The notes under the pieces were generated by a model. The model was given only the letters and a program-made list of their open reading frames with translations, had not been told where the DNA came from and ran no database searches. From Phaeobacter sp. QD34_24 (GTDB lineage: Bacteria > Pseudomonadota > Alphaproteobacteria > Rhodobacterales > Rhodobacteraceae), in NCBI RefSeq assembly GCF_028890115.1, contig NZ_JARCJD010000003.1, forward strand, positions 62,001 through 126,000: a DNA stretch of 64,000 nt. Reading direction: 5' to 3'. The position numbers were made by a program, and so were the translations under genes. Positions 35,681 through 45,802 of this stretch are shown piece after piece (position 1 is the stretch's first letter; each line of letters begins with the position of its first letter).

Positions 35681-36523
35681 TCAGTCGAGCTTGGGTTGCG
35701 CCCCTGTCTCGGTCAGCGGCCAGTAGAAATCGGGCGGCAGCCCCGCCTCGGCGCGCTTTTCCTCGTTGAACGGGGGCTTCAGCGTGCTGTGGAAATACTT
35801 GCGTACCAATGCGTGGAACACGTCCTTGGGGTCCAGGTTCTCGCGGCCGCAGAGGAAATGAAACCATTTTGAACCATAGGCCACATGGCCGACTTCCTCG
35901 CTGTAGATCACCTCAAGCGCCTCGACCGCCTGGGTGAGCTTGGCCTTGCGGAAGATCTCGATCATGCCGGGGGTGACATCCAGCCCGCGCGCCTCCAGCA
36001 CCATAGGGACCACCGCCAGGCGGCCCATCAGATCGCTCGCAGTGTCTTCCGCCGCGCGCCACATGCCCGCATGGGCGGGCAGGGCGCCGTAATGGCTACC
36101 AAGGCTTTCAAGGCAGTCGCACATCAGGTTGAAATGTTTCGACTCCTCATCGGCCGATTTCACCCAGTCGTCAAAGAACCCCATCGGCATGGGGACATGG
36201 GAAAAGCGGGCGATGATGTCCCAGTGCAGATCCACGGCGTTGAGTTCGATATGGGCAACGGCATGAAGGAGGGCGATACGCCCCGCTTCGGAGCCGGGCT
36301 TGCGTTTGGGAACGTCGCGCGGGTCCAGCAGTTCGGGGCGGTCTGGCCGTGCCGGTTGCAGGGGCGGATTGGCCGTGCCGATCGCGATGTCCGGCGCCTC
36401 CCCACGCCGTGCAGCGAACCAGCGGGCGGCGTGGCGGCGCGACAGGGCGGTCTTCTCGCGGCCATCGGCAGTGGTGAGAACCTCTGTGGCCATCTGTGCA
36501 AGGGAAAGGGGGGTGTCGCTCAT
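35681..36523 (-). CDS. Ferritin-like DUF455 protein
   Basis: A 280-residue DUF455 protein with a ferritin-like helical bundle. Candidate diiron ligands are in AHIELNAVDLHWD, ADEESKHFN and SEEVGHVAYG. Homologues are annotated only as ferritin-like; one relative (MiaE-like) class hydroxylates tRNA, but that is not shown here. The ATG at 36523 gives MSDTPLSLAQ; an open frame upstream runs through the palindromic element and looks non-coding. Confidence 0.88.
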   Translation of the reverse strand: MSDTPLSLAQMATEVLTTADGREKTALSRRHAARWFAARRGEAPDIAIGTANPPLQPARPDRPELLDPRDVPKRKPGSEAGRIALLHAVAHIELNAVDLHWDIIARFSHVPMPMGFFDDWVKSADEESKHFNLMCDCLESLGSHYGALPAHAGMWRAAEDTASDLMGRLAVVPMVLEARGLDVTPGMIEIFRKAKLTQAVEALEVIYSEEVGHVAYGSKWFHFLCGRENLDPKDVFHALVRKYFHSTLKPPFNEEKRAEAGLPPDFYWPLTETGAQPKLD

Positions 36524-36627
36524 AGTGCCTCTACCTGAATTGTGCCTCTGGCTGATCTGTGCTGTCCCCGGTTCCTGCACCTTCGGTCGGTCTTTGGCAA
36601 TGGGGGCGGAATGGGAACTCCTCGGGC

Positions 36628-36712
36628 AGGCTCCCGCCCGTCGTCGATCATTTGAGGAAATGATCTCCTCCCGTTGGGCCCGGCGCCGCGCATCGCGCGG
36701 CGCCGGGCCCAA
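36628..36712 (+). repeat. Interspersed palindromic element, copy 2
   Basis: AGGCTCCCGCCCG (36628-36640), a variable hairpin GATCATTT/AAATGATC (36646-36665), then CCCGTTGGGCC entering a perfect 18-bp-arm hairpin (36674-36691 paired with 36695-36712, loop ATC). It has the same plan and same conserved boxes as 18275-18352 while the middle stem differs. It lies between bcp and the DUF455 gene. Confidence 0.7.
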
Positions 36713-36806
36713 GGCCGCCAAGGGCAGGGCAAACAGGCCCTGTTCCGCGGGCGCGGGAGCCCCACCGAATAATTGGCGTTGAAAGGATACGGGCGGCGGT
36801 GTTCGC

Positions 36807-37283
36807 TCAGAGCGCCTTGATCGCTTCCAGAACCTCTTCCACATGGCCATCGACCTTGACCTTGCGCCAGATGCGCGCGATGCGCCCTTCGGCGTCGATC
36901 AGGAAGGTGGAGCGTTCGATTCCCCAGTGTTTCTTGCCGTACATGTTCTTTTCCTTCCACACACCGTAGTCCTCGCAGGTGGTGCCGTCCGCATCGGACA
37001 GCAGGGGCGTGGTCAGCTCATGTTTGGCGACGAATTTGTCGTGTTTTGCCACCGTATCCTTGGAAATACCGAACACTGCGGCCCCGGCATCGGCAAAAGC
37101 CTGCAAAGATGCTGAAAACCCAATGGATTCCTTGGTGCAGCCCGGCGTATCATCGCGCGGGTAGAAGAACAGAACGACCGCCTGGCCCTTGAGGTCCGCG
37201 AGGGAGACCTCGCCACCGCCATCACGGGGCAGGTTGAACAGAGGTGCGGGAGTGGAGGGGGTGAGATCGGATGGTTCGGACAT
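36807..37283 (-). CDS. bcp: Thioredoxin-dependent thiol peroxidase (BCP/PrxQ)
   Basis: A 158-residue cytoplasmic peroxiredoxin that reduces hydroperoxides using thioredoxin. The peroxidatic cysteine is in FYPRDDTPGCTKESIGFS. The resolving cysteine five residues later, found in many members, is replaced (CTKES), so it may work as a 1-Cys enzyme or use the later cysteine of DGTTCEDYG. It is transcribed divergently from the AsmA-like gene. Confidence 0.94.
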   Translation of the reverse strand: MSEPSDLTPSTPAPLFNLPRDGGGEVSLADLKGQAVVLFFYPRDDTPGCTKESIGFSASLQAFADAGAAVFGISKDTVAKHDKFVAKHELTTPLLSDADGTTCEDYGVWKEKNMYGKKHWGIERSTFLIDAEGRIARIWRKVKVDGHVEEVLEAIKAL

Positions 37284-37329
37284 TGTGGTCTCCGCTTCGT
37301 TTCACAGTTTCGGGCGCCATAGATAGCCT

Positions 37330-40300
37330 ATGGTAGGCAAAGGAAAAGAACAGATCGAACCTTTGGCGCATCATCGCGAGTCCGACGGGCCAGAGGCCGC
37401 GCGTGCCGAACCCGTGCCGGGGCCTGCTGATGCCGTGGCCGAGCAGGCGCAGGACTTGCGCGCCGCCGTGCCCTGGCGGCTGCGGGCGCTCAAACGGATG
37501 GTGCGCCTTGTCGCAGTGCTGTGCCTGATCGCCGCGGGAGCCCTCTATTTCGGTATCGGGACCCGGCTTGATGCGCCGCAATGGCTGCGTCAGCGGGTGG
37601 AGGCGCGGCTGGAACAGAACCTGGGCGGCTTGAAGATCGAATTCGGTCAGATCCACATGGTGGTGAACCGCGGCTGGCGGCCTCGGATCGGCCTGCGGGA
37701 TGTCGCCCTGATCCAGGCTGATGGAACTCCGGTCGCACGGCTGGCGGATGCAGAGGTCTCTCTGGCCATGCGTCCTTTGCTGAAAGGGCAGATCCAGCCC
37801 AAGAAGATCTGGCTGAGCGGGCTCTTTGCCTCTTTGCGGCGGGGGGCTGACGGCAATTTCCAACTGAGCTTCTCCGAGGCGGGATCGCCCTTGCGGTCGG
37901 CCTCGGACCTGCCACAGCTGATCGAGCACTGGGATGCGCAGTTTGAACGGCCTGAGCTGGCTGCCTTGACCGAGGTTGCGACCGAAGCGCTGACTCTGCG
38001 CTATGAGGATGGCCGTCTCAATCGGGTCTGGACCCTGGATGGCGGCTCTGTACGCTTGGCGCGCGAGGGCAAGAGCCTTGCGCTTTCGGGAGGCTTTTCG
38101 GTGCTCAGCGGTCGGCAATATGTCGGTACGGTTGAGGCCAACTACAAGTCGGATATTGGCGATGCATCGGCGGATTTTGGGTTCCTGATCAGTGAGATCG
38201 CCAGCGAGGACATTGCGGTGCAGGCGCCGGCCCTTGGCTGGCTGCAGGCGCTGAGGGCACCGATCTCCGGGTCCTTGCGGGGCGGCCTGGGCAAAGAGGG
38301 CGAGCTGTTGACCCTGTCCGCCAGCCTGCAGATCGGCAAGGGGGTGATCCAGCCGTCGCAGGAAACCCGGCCGGTTCCGATCGAAAGCGCACATAGCTAT
38401 TTCACCTATTTCCCCGCCGAGCAGGCGCTGCGGTTCGATGAGTTGCAGGTCAAAAGTGGCTGGGTTTCGGGAACGATGGAAGGCCGGGCCAATCTGAGCG
38501 GGATCGAAAACGGCCGCCTGACCGAACTGGTCGGGCAATTGCGGTTTACCAATCTCCTTTTGAACCCGAATTACCTTTACGACAGGCCGCTCGAACTGGC
38601 GGGCCTGCGCGCCGATTTCCGGCTGGAGCCGGATCCCTTCCGCCTGCAGCTGGGGGAAATACTGGTGCGCGACGGGAAGTCACGCATTCTGCTGGATGGC
38701 TCCGTCGCTGCCCGGCCCGAAGGCTGGACCTATGCGCTCAACGGTCGTGTGGACCAGATGTCGGTTGACCGGATCAAGGAACTGTGGCCCTCCGCCGCGC
38801 CTCCGAAACCACGCCAATGGGTCCGGGAGAACCTGTATCGTGGTCGTGTCGTCGATGGCCATGTTGCGTTGCGTGGGGCGGGGCTGGAAAAACCGTTCCT
38901 GCATGTGGATACCAGTTTTGCCGGGGTCGAGGCCCGGTTTCAGAAACACATGCCGCCCGTGCAGGAGGCCGCGGGCCAGTTCAGCCTGCATGGCACGCGG
39001 CTGGTGGTCACGGCAAGCGCGGGGACTGTCATGGCCGAGGAAGGCGGTGCGGTCGACGTCACCGGCACCTCCTTCATCATCCCAGATACCTCGGTCAAAG
39101 GCGGCGCACCGGGGATTGTTCGGGTGCAGGCCTCCGGGTCGGTGACGGCAGGCCTGTCGCTGCTGAATCGGCCGCCGCTTGCGGTGATGTCCAAGGCTGG
39201 TCTGCCGGTGACCCTGGCAGAGGGGCAGGCCCATGTCACCGGGACCCTGTCCTTGCCCCTGCGCCAGGGGGTGACACCCGAGGAGATTCTCTATCACTAC
39301 ACAGGGGAGGTCACGGATGTGCACAGCGCGGTGCTGGTGCCGGGGCAGGAGGTTGCAGCGGATCGCTTGCAGCTGAGCGGCGATCAGGGCCATGTCACCC
39401 TCTCGGGCGACGGCACCCTGTCCGGTATCCCGCTGCAGGCGACCTGGCGGCAGGAGATTGGCCGCGATGCCGATACAACCAGCTATGTGAATGGCGAAGT
39501 CACCCTCTCGGACGCTGTGCTGGAGGCCTTCAACATCGGCCTGCCAAGCGGCTCGGTCTTTGGGGAGGGGCAGGCCCGGTACGACCTGCGCCTGACACCG
39601 GGGGCGCCGCCCGAGCTGAGCCTGACCTCGGCGCTGGAGGGCATCGGCCTGCAGATCCCATCCTTGAGCTGGCGCAAGCCGGAAGCCAGCAGCGGCCTGC
39701 TGGATATGATCGTGACGCTGCGCAGTGAGCCTTCGGTGGACCGTCTGCGCCTTGAGGCGGCGGGGCTGAAGGCCGAAGGCACCGTGACCACCCGCGAGGA
39801 CGGCAGCCTGGACCGGGCGCTGTTCAGCGCGGTCTCCCTTGGCGACTGGTTGCGGGCTCCCGTTGCCATTGTCGGGCGCGGTACTGCCGCCCCGGCCATC
39901 CGGATCGAGGGCGGCATGATCGACATGCGCCGGGCCCCCTTCACCAGTTCCAGCGGCAGCACCGGTTCCGCTGACAGCGGCGCCTCGGGGCCGATCACGC
40001 TGGCCCTGGAGCGGCTCCAGGTGACCGATAGTATCGCGCTCAATGGCTTCAACGGCGCCTTTGTCACCCGGGGTGGGTTTCGCGGCGAATTTGCGGCGCG
40101 GCTGAACGGGCAGACGCCGCTGACCGGGATCGTGCTGCCGGAACAGGGCGGCACGGCAACGCGGATCAAATCGGAGGACGCCGGGGGGATCTTTCGTGCC
40201 GCCGGCGTGTTGCGGCACGGGCAGGGCGGGACATTCGACATGACCCTGGTGCCCGCCGCCCGGCCCGGCGAATACGACGGGCGCATGACCGTGCAGAACA

Positions 40301-40815
40301 CCCGCGTCAAGGATGCGCCCTCGATGGCGGCCCTTGTCAATGCGCTGAGCCTGGTGGGCCTGGTCAACGAACTCTCCGGACAGGGTATTTTGTTCTCAGA
40401 GGTGGAGGCCAGCTTCCGGCTCGGCGCCACCCATCTGATCGTGCATGAAAGCAGCGCGGTCGGCCCCTCGATCGGCCTCTCCATGGATGGGAACTACGAT
40501 CTGAACACCTCGGAGCTGGATATGCGCGGGGTGATCTCGCCGATCTACATGGTCAATGCCATTGGCAGCGTGCTGACCCGCAAGGGCGAGGGATTGATCG
40601 GGTTTGCCTTCCGGTTGCGCGGCAGCTCGGATGATCCGAAGGTGCAGGTTAACCCGTTGTCGGGTCTGGCTCCGGGCATATTAAGAGAGCTGTTCCGCGG
40701 TCGCGCACCGCAGGTGCCGGGGCAGGAACCGGCGGCCGCGCCGCCCACCAGCGGCCCCCTGGCGCCGGAAAAGAAGCCGACTGCGCCCGCCTCCGCCCAG
40801 GGGGGCGAACGCTGA
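37330..40815 (+). CDS. AsmA/YhdP-like envelope protein (DUF3971)
   Basis: A very large (1161-residue) inner-membrane protein with a basic cytoplasmic start, one membrane helix (about 59-76) and a long periplasmic beta-rich region typical of the DUF3971 and AsmA C-terminal domains (for example MLNLDG-like strands and SLMVHESSA-type motifs; here [19 protein letters not shown] near 1035). These belong to the bridge-like lipid transfer proteins proposed to move phospholipid to the outer membrane. Low-complexity Pro/Ala C-terminus. queA follows 44 bases later. Confidence 0.87.
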   Translation: MVGKGKEQIEPLAHHRESDGPEAARAEPVPGPADAVAEQAQDLRAAVPWRLRALKRMVRLVAVLCLIAAGALYFGIGTRLDAPQWLRQRVEARLEQNLGGLKIEFGQIHMVVNRGWRPRIGLRDVALIQADGTPVARLADAEVSLAMRPLLKGQIQPKKIWLSGLFASLRRGADGNFQLSFSEAGSPLRSASDLPQLIEHWDAQFERPELAALTEVATEALTLRYEDGRLNRVWTLDGGSVRLAREGKSLALSGGFSVLSGRQYVGTVEANYKSDIGDASADFGFLISEIASEDIAVQAPALGWLQALRAPISGSLRGGLGKEGELLTLSASLQIGKGVIQPSQETRPVPIESAHSYFTYFPAEQALRFDELQVKSGWVSGTMEGRANLSGIENGRLTELVGQLRFTNLLLNPNYLYDRPLELAGLRADFRLEPDPFRLQLGEILVRDGKSRILLDGSVAARPEGWTYALNGRVDQMSVDRIKELWPSAAPPKPRQWVRENLYRGRVVDGHVALRGAGLEKPFLHVDTSFAGVEARFQKHMPPVQEAAGQFSLHGTRLVVTASAGTVMAEEGGAVDVTGTSFIIPDTSVKGGAPGIVRVQASGSVTAGLSLLNRPPLAVMSKAGLPVTLAEGQAHVTGTLSLPLRQGVTPEEILYHYTGEVTDVHSAVLVPGQEVAADRLQLSGDQGHVTLSGDGTLSGIPLQATWRQEIGRDADTTSYVNGEVTLSDAVLEAFNIGLPSGSVFGEGQARYDLRLTPGAPPELSLTSALEGIGLQIPSLSWRKPEASSGLLDMIVTLRSEPSVDRLRLEAAGLKAEGTVTTREDGSLDRALFSAVSLGDWLRAPVAIVGRGTAAPAIRIEGGMIDMRRAPFTSSSGSTGSADSGASGPITLALERLQVTDSIALNGFNGAFVTRGGFRGEFAARLNGQTPLTGIVLPEQGGTATRIKSEDAGGIFRAAGVLRHGQGGTFDMTLVPAARPGEYDGRMTVQNTRVKDAPSMAALVNALSLVGLVNELSGQGILFSEVEASFRLGATHLIVHESSAVGPSIGLSMDGNYDLNTSELDMRGVISPIYMVNAIGSVLTRKGEGLIGFAFRLRGSSDDPKVQVNPLSGLAPGILRELFRGRAPQVPGQEPAAAPPTSGPLAPEKKPTAPASAQGGER

Positions 40816-40859
40816 CAATTTCCGTGGTAAAGCGGAGGCAAAGCCCCTATATGGCCGCC

Positions 40860-41930
40860 ATGAAACTGAGCGACTTTGATTTCGACCTGCCCGAGGATCT
40901 GATTGCAACCCGTCCCGCAAGCCCCCGCAGTGCGGCGCGTTTGCTGGTCGCACAGGGGGCAGAGATCACCGATGCCCATGTCTATGACCTGCCGGACTGG
41001 CTGCAGCCCGGTGACCGGCTGGTCCTGAACGATACCAGGGTGATCCCGGCGCGCCTGTCGGGCCTGCGCCATCGCAGCGGTGCCCAGGGGCAGACCGCCG
41101 CCCGGATCGAGGTCACCTTGCTGGAACCGGGTGCGGATGGCACCTGGACCGCGCTGTTGAAACCTCTGAAAAAGGTGAAGATCGGCGAGACGATCCGTTT
41201 TGCCGAAGGGTTCGAGGCGGTTCTGGATGCAGTGACGGACGGGCAGGGCGCGCTGCGTTTCAACCTAGAGGGCGATGCCTTTGAGGCGGCGCTGTCAGAG
41301 GCGGGCGCCATGCCCCTGCCACCTTATATCGCGGCCAAACGCGCAGCGGATGACCAGGACAAGACCGACTATCAGACCGTCTGGGCCAAGAATTCCGGTG
41401 CCGTGGCGGCGCCGACCGCATCGCTGCATTTCGACGAGCCGCTGCTGAAAGCCCTGGCGGCAAAGGGCGTCAGCTTCACCTATGTGACCCTGCACGTGGG
41501 GGCTGGCACCTTTCTGCCGGTCAAGGTCGAGGATGTGACCACCCACAAGATGCACGCGGAATGGGGCTGCGTCAGCCCCGAGGCCGCCGCCGAAATCTCT
41601 GCGACCAAGGCGGCGGGGGGACGGGTCATCCCGGTGGGGACAACCGCCCTGCGGCTGATCGAAAGCGCCGCCCGCAGCGGTGAGATCGCCCCTTGGGAGG
41701 GAGAGACAGACATCTTCATCTACCCCGGTTTCACCTTTCACGTGGCCGATGCGCTGATGACCAACTTCCACCTGCCGCGGTCGACCCTGATGATGCTGGT
41801 CTCGGCCCTGATGGGGCAGCAGACTATCCGAGAGATCTATTCCCATGCGGTCGAGAACCGCTATCGCTTCTTTTCCTATGGCGATGCGTCGCTTTTGATC
41901 CCCCCTACGGCGGCGGCGGATCAGACCTGA
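40860..41930 (+). CDS. queA: tRNA preQ1(34) S-adenosylmethionine ribosyltransferase-isomerase
   Basis: Transfers the ribosyl part of SAM to preQ1 at tRNA position 34 to form epoxyqueuosine. The 356-residue protein starts [16 protein letters not shown], the canonical N-terminus, and includes RLSGLRH..., [13 protein letters not shown], and HMHAEW-type motif [13 protein letters not shown], with the end [25 protein letters not shown]. An ATG three codons earlier (40851) has better spacing to GGAGG (40834), so the true start could be either. Confidence 0.96.
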   Translation: MKLSDFDFDLPEDLIATRPASPRSAARLLVAQGAEITDAHVYDLPDWLQPGDRLVLNDTRVIPARLSGLRHRSGAQGQTAARIEVTLLEPGADGTWTALLKPLKKVKIGETIRFAEGFEAVLDAVTDGQGALRFNLEGDAFEAALSEAGAMPLPPYIAAKRAADDQDKTDYQTVWAKNSGAVAAPTASLHFDEPLLKALAAKGVSFTYVTLHVGAGTFLPVKVEDVTTHKMHAEWGCVSPEAAAEISATKAAGGRVIPVGTTALRLIESAARSGEIAPWEGETDIFIYPGFTFHVADALMTNFHLPRSTLMMLVSALMGQQTIREIYSHAVENRYRFFSYGDASLLIPPTAAADQT

Positions 41931-42143
41931 CCTGCCTGCCGCGGCAGGGTGTCGAAAGGAGCTGCAGCGGGCGGGCACTGAAACACCGGTGCCGGGCCAT
42001 GAATCTGTGCGCCATGGTCGTGCCTTGCAAGATTGCCCTTTCCCCGGTTTCAATGCGAGGCTAAGGGGCACAGGAATGCATGGCGCGGCGTTCCTTCTGT
42101 CCGGGTGGACAGGGTGGCGCGCGGCTGGAAAGGAATACGAGCA

Positions 42144-43418
42144 ATGTGGCAGGTGCTGTCGAGCGCATGGGCGCTGCTGTTGGGCATGGGTATGCTGATG
42201 ATCGGCAACGGTCTTCAGGGCACCATCCTGGGCGTGCGCGGCGATCTGGAAGGGTTTTCCACGCTTGAGATGTCCTTTGTGATGTCGGCCTATTTCGTTG
42301 GCTTCCTTGGCGGATCGCGCATGGCGCCCGAGATGATCCGGCGGGTCGGCCATGTGCGGGTCTTTGCGGCACTGGCTTCGCTGATCTCGGCGGTGATGAT
42401 TCTATATCCTGCGATCACCAACCCCTTTGCCTGGATGGCTGGGCGCGTCCTGATCGGCTTTTGCTTTTCCGGCGTGTATGTCACCGCGGAAAGCTGGCTG
42501 AACAATGCCGCCGACAATGCCAACCGGGGCAAGGCGCTGTCGCTTTACATGCTGGTGCAGATGCTGGGGATCGTCTCGGCCCAGGCGCTGATGCTGGTGG
42601 GTAACCCCTCGGGCTACGAGACATTCGTGATCGCCTCGGTGGTGGTTTCCGTTTCCTTTGCGCCGATCCTGTTGTCGATTTCGCCGACACCGGCCTTTGA
42701 CACCACGAAACCGATGAGCCTGCGCGAGCTGATGCAGGCCTCTCCGCTGGGCTGCGTCGGCATGTTCCTGCTGGGGGGGGTCTTTTCGGCGCAGTTCGGG
42801 ATGAGCGCGGTCTACGCCGCATCCGCCGGGCTGCCGCTGCCGCAGATTTCACTGTTTGTCGCCACCTTTTACGTTGGCGCATTGGTGCTGCAATATCCGC
42901 TGGGCTGGATCTCGGACCGCGTCGATCGCCGTGTCGTGATCCTGTTTGCTGCGGCCTTCAGCGGCGCAGCGGCGGTTTTGGGCATGGCCCTGGGCGGGAA
43001 CTTTGTATTCCTGTTGGCGGCGGCCTTCCTGATCGGCGGTATGACCAACCCGCTCTATTCGCTGCTGATCGCCCATACCAATGATTACCTCGACTACGAC
43101 GACATGGCTGCGGCCTCGGGCGGGCTGGTCTTCATCAACGGCCTGGGCGCCATCACCGGACCGCTGATCACCGGCTGGTTGATGGGGGAGAACGTCTTTG
43201 GCCCGCCGGGCTTCTTCCTGATCATGGCGGTGCTGACCTTTGCCCTGGCAGCCTATGCGGCCTACCGGATGACGCAGCGTGCCTCCATTGCCGCAGATGA
43301 ATCAGGCTCCTTCGCGCCGATGGCGCCGACCGGGTCGCCGGTTGCGGTAGAATTTGCGCAGGAATATGTGATCGAAACCGAATTGGAAGAGCAAGAAGCC
43401 GCGCAAGAGCATGGATGA
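42144..43418 (+). CDS. MFS transporter (YfkF/YcaD-type)
   Basis: A 424-residue major facilitator with about 12 membrane helices (for example WALLLGMGMLMIGNGLQG, FLLGGVFSAQFGMSAVYAA). The loop after helix 2 carries GGSRMAPEMIRRVGHVR, and WISDRVDRR is the second-half counterpart. It resembles the YcaD-like subgroup; the substrate is unknown. The cytoplasmic tail is acidic (ETELEEQEAAQE). The ATG at 42144 follows AAAGGAA; 213 bases from queA hold only short hairpins. Confidence 0.87.
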   Translation: MWQVLSSAWALLLGMGMLMIGNGLQGTILGVRGDLEGFSTLEMSFVMSAYFVGFLGGSRMAPEMIRRVGHVRVFAALASLISAVMILYPAITNPFAWMAGRVLIGFCFSGVYVTAESWLNNAADNANRGKALSLYMLVQMLGIVSAQALMLVGNPSGYETFVIASVVVSVSFAPILLSISPTPAFDTTKPMSLRELMQASPLGCVGMFLLGGVFSAQFGMSAVYAASAGLPLPQISLFVATFYVGALVLQYPLGWISDRVDRRVVILFAAAFSGAAAVLGMALGGNFVFLLAAAFLIGGMTNPLYSLLIAHTNDYLDYDDMAAASGGLVFINGLGAITGPLITGWLMGENVFGPPGFFLIMAVLTFALAAYAAYRMTQRASIAADESGSFAPMAPTGSPVAVEFAQEYVIETELEEQEAAQEHG

Positions 43419-43557
43419 TTGCGCTAACCTTCGGAATTCGTGAGCAATATTTCACCAATTGTCGGTCCTGTTGCAAAACGTGACGCTGTGGTGACTTGAA
43501 ATGCCACGGCTAATTCCGCTGAACTTGCCCTATGGTCATGTAAGTGGAGTAGGCAAG

Positions 43558-44136
43558 ATGGTAGGCCCCGAAGAGATCCTGGAATTCTGGCTGGACGAGG
43601 TCGGAGAAAAAGGATGGTACCTGCAGGATGAACCCCTGGATGAGACCATCCGGAGCAAGTTCCAAACCACCTGGGAGGCGGCCTGCGAGGGGCGGTTTTC
43701 GCTTTGGCTGACCTATCCCAGCGGCACGCTGGCCTATATCATCCTGACCGATCAGTTCCCGCGCAACATGTTCCGTGGCTCTGGGCAGGCCTTTGCCTCT
43801 GACGGGATTGCCCTTGCGGCGGCGAAGAATGCCGTTCACCGCAAATGGGACCTGAAGATCGATGAACCGGCACGGCAGTTCTTCTACCTGCCGCTGATGC
43901 ATTCGGAAAACCTTTGTGATCAGGAGCGTTGCGTGCGCCTGCTGAAGGAGCGGATGCCTGAACGGGGCGACTCGAACCTGCTGCATGCCCGGGCGCATCG
44001 CGACGTGATCCGCAAGTTTGGCCGCTTCCCCTATCGCAACGCGGCGCTGATGCGGCACAGCACCTCTCCGGAACGGGCCTATGTCGCAGGCGGCGGCTAC
44101 GGCGAAACCGTGCGCATGCTGCAGGCGGCGGGCTGA
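43558..44136 (+). CDS. DUF924 family protein
   Basis: A 192-residue DUF924 (TPR-like fold) protein. Conserved family pieces: ILEFWLDE near the start, LAYIILTDQFPRNMFRG and FFYLPLMHSENLCDQ, and HRDVIRKFGRFPYRNAAL. Members occur next to many unrelated genes and have no settled function. Start ATG 43558 gives MVGPEEILEFWLDE; an earlier ATG (43501) is in frame but not supported by homology. Confidence 0.9.
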   Translation: MVGPEEILEFWLDEVGEKGWYLQDEPLDETIRSKFQTTWEAACEGRFSLWLTYPSGTLAYIILTDQFPRNMFRGSGQAFASDGIALAAAKNAVHRKWDLKIDEPARQFFYLPLMHSENLCDQERCVRLLKERMPERGDSNLLHARAHRDVIRKFGRFPYRNAALMRHSTSPERAYVAGGGYGETVRMLQAAG

Positions 44137-44213
44137 TCTGCCCGCCCTTCCGAAGGCCCTGCTCCCGAAATGTTCATCGCAGGTTTAACGAAAGCGAGAT
44201 TGCGGTGTCCCGC

Positions 44214-44239
44214 AAACTAGTTTAACGGTAAACTAGTTT
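44214..44239. promoter_or_regulatory. Palindromic operator upstream of lpdA
   Basis: Perfect 11-bp arms AAACTAGTTTA and TAAACTAGTTT around ACGG. Each half is also a palindrome (AAACTAGTTT). The core TAGTTTA-ACGG-TAAACTA matches the site before pdhA in sequence, spacing and distance to the start codon (29-46 bases upstream). Confidence 0.72.
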
Positions 44240-44263
44240 TGATCGAGCTGGGTGAGGGATACC

Positions 44264-45658
44264 ATGGCCGCACAGAGTTTTGACGTGATCGTAATTGGCG
44301 CAGGCCCCGGTGGCTATGTGGCCGCAATCCGCGCTGCACAACTGGGCCTGAAGACCGCCGTGATCGAGCGCGAAAATCTCGGTGGCATCTGCCTCAACTG
44401 GGGCTGTATCCCGACCAAGGCGATGCTGCGCTCGTCCGAAGTGTTCCACCTGATGCATCGCGCCAAGGAGTTTGGTCTCAAGGCGGATGGCATCGGCTAT
44501 GATCTGGATGCAGTGGTCAAACGCTCGCGCGGGGTGGCCAAGCAACTGTCCTCGGGCGTGGCGCATCTTCTGAAGAAGAACAAGGTTACCGTGATCATGG
44601 GCGAGGCGACCATCCCCGCCAAGGGCAAGGTCACCGTGAAGACCGACAAGGGCACAGAGGAACTGACCGCCAAGAACATCATCCTGGCCACCGGCGCCCG
44701 TGCGCGTGAACTGCCGGGGCTTGAGGCGGACGGCGATCTGGTCTGGACCTATCGCCATGCGCTGACGGCACCGCGGATGCCGAAGAAATTGCTGGTCATC
44801 GGATCCGGCGCCATCGGAATCGAATTTGCTAGCTTCTTCAACACGCTGGGCGCCGATACCACCGTGGTTGAGGTGATGGACCGGGTGCTGCCGGTCGAGG
44901 ATGCCGAGATTTCCGGCATGGCGAAGAAAGCCTTTGAAAAGCAGGGCATGAAAATCATGGAGAAATCCATGGTGAAGCAGCTGGATCGTGCAAAGGGCAA
45001 GGTCACCGCCCATATCGAAACCGGCGGCAAGGTCGAGAAGATGGAATTCGACACGGTGATCTCGGCCGTGGGGATCGTCGGCAATGTCGAAGGTCTGGGG
45101 CTGGAGGCGCTTGGCGTCCAGATTGACCGAACCCATGTGGTTACCGATGCCTTCTGCCGTACCGGCGTCGAGGGGCTTTATGCCATCGGCGATATCGCGG
45201 GCGCGCCCTGGCTTGCCCATAAGGCCAGCCATGAGGGCGTCATGGTGGCGGAACTGATCGCAGGTCAGCATGCGCATCCGGTGAAACCCGAAAGCATCGC
45301 AGGCTGCACCTATTGCCATCCTCAGGTCGCAAGCGTCGGCTATACCGAGGCCAAGGCCAAGGAGCTGGGATATGAGATCAAGGTTGGTCGCTTCCCCTTT
45401 GTCGGCAATGGCAAGGCCATCGCCCTGGGTGAACCTGAAGGCATGATCAAGACGATCTTTGACGCCAAGACCGGAGAGCTTTTGGGCGCGCATATGATCG
45501 GCGCCGAGGTGACCGAGCTGATCCAGGGCTATGTGGTGGGGCGCCAGCTGGAAACCACCGAAGAGGATCTGATGAACACGGTCTTCCCGCATCCGACCCT
45601 CAGCGAGATGATGCACGAAAGCGTCTTGAACGCCTTTGATCGCACCATTCACTTCTAG
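44264..45658 (+). CDS. lpdA: Dihydrolipoyl dehydrogenase
   Basis: FAD and NAD-dependent E3 that reoxidises the lipoyl groups of 2-oxoacid dehydrogenase complexes. The 464-residue protein has the FAD motif IVIGAGPGGYVAA, the redox disulfide C43/C48 in GGICLNWGCIPTKAM, the NAD motif VIGSGAIGIEFA and the C-terminal HPTLSE catalytic histidine motif. Start ATG 44264 follows GTGAGGG; a GTG at 44252 is in frame. The shared operator links it to the pdh operon 19 kb away. A terminator follows. Confidence 0.96.
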   Translation: MAAQSFDVIVIGAGPGGYVAAIRAAQLGLKTAVIERENLGGICLNWGCIPTKAMLRSSEVFHLMHRAKEFGLKADGIGYDLDAVVKRSRGVAKQLSSGVAHLLKKNKVTVIMGEATIPAKGKVTVKTDKGTEELTAKNIILATGARARELPGLEADGDLVWTYRHALTAPRMPKKLLVIGSGAIGIEFASFFNTLGADTTVVEVMDRVLPVEDAEISGMAKKAFEKQGMKIMEKSMVKQLDRAKGKVTAHIETGGKVEKMEFDTVISAVGIVGNVEGLGLEALGVQIDRTHVVTDAFCRTGVEGLYAIGDIAGAPWLAHKASHEGVMVAELIAGQHAHPVKPESIAGCTYCHPQVASVGYTEAKAKELGYEIKVGRFPFVGNGKAIALGEPEGMIKTIFDAKTGELLGAHMIGAEVTELIQGYVVGRQLETTEEDLMNTVFPHPTLSEMMHESVLNAFDRTIHF

Positions 45659-45683
45659 CCCCATCCGCATGGGGTGCTGAACG

Positions 45684-45720
45684 CCCGAGGCCTGCAGGGC
45701 CTTGGGCCTTTTCTGTTTCC
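45684..45720 (+). terminator. Terminator of lpdA
   Basis: CCCGAGGCC and GGCCTTGGG arms (45684-45692, 45698-45706, one wobble), loop TGCAG, followed by CCTTTTCTGTTTCC. Confidence 0.75.
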
Positions 45721-45802
45721 GCTGGACGTGCCATTCCGTTCTGGCAACGGGCCGATACCGTCTTTGGCGCGGTTTGATTGAACTGAGTATTGGGAAACCG
45801 CT

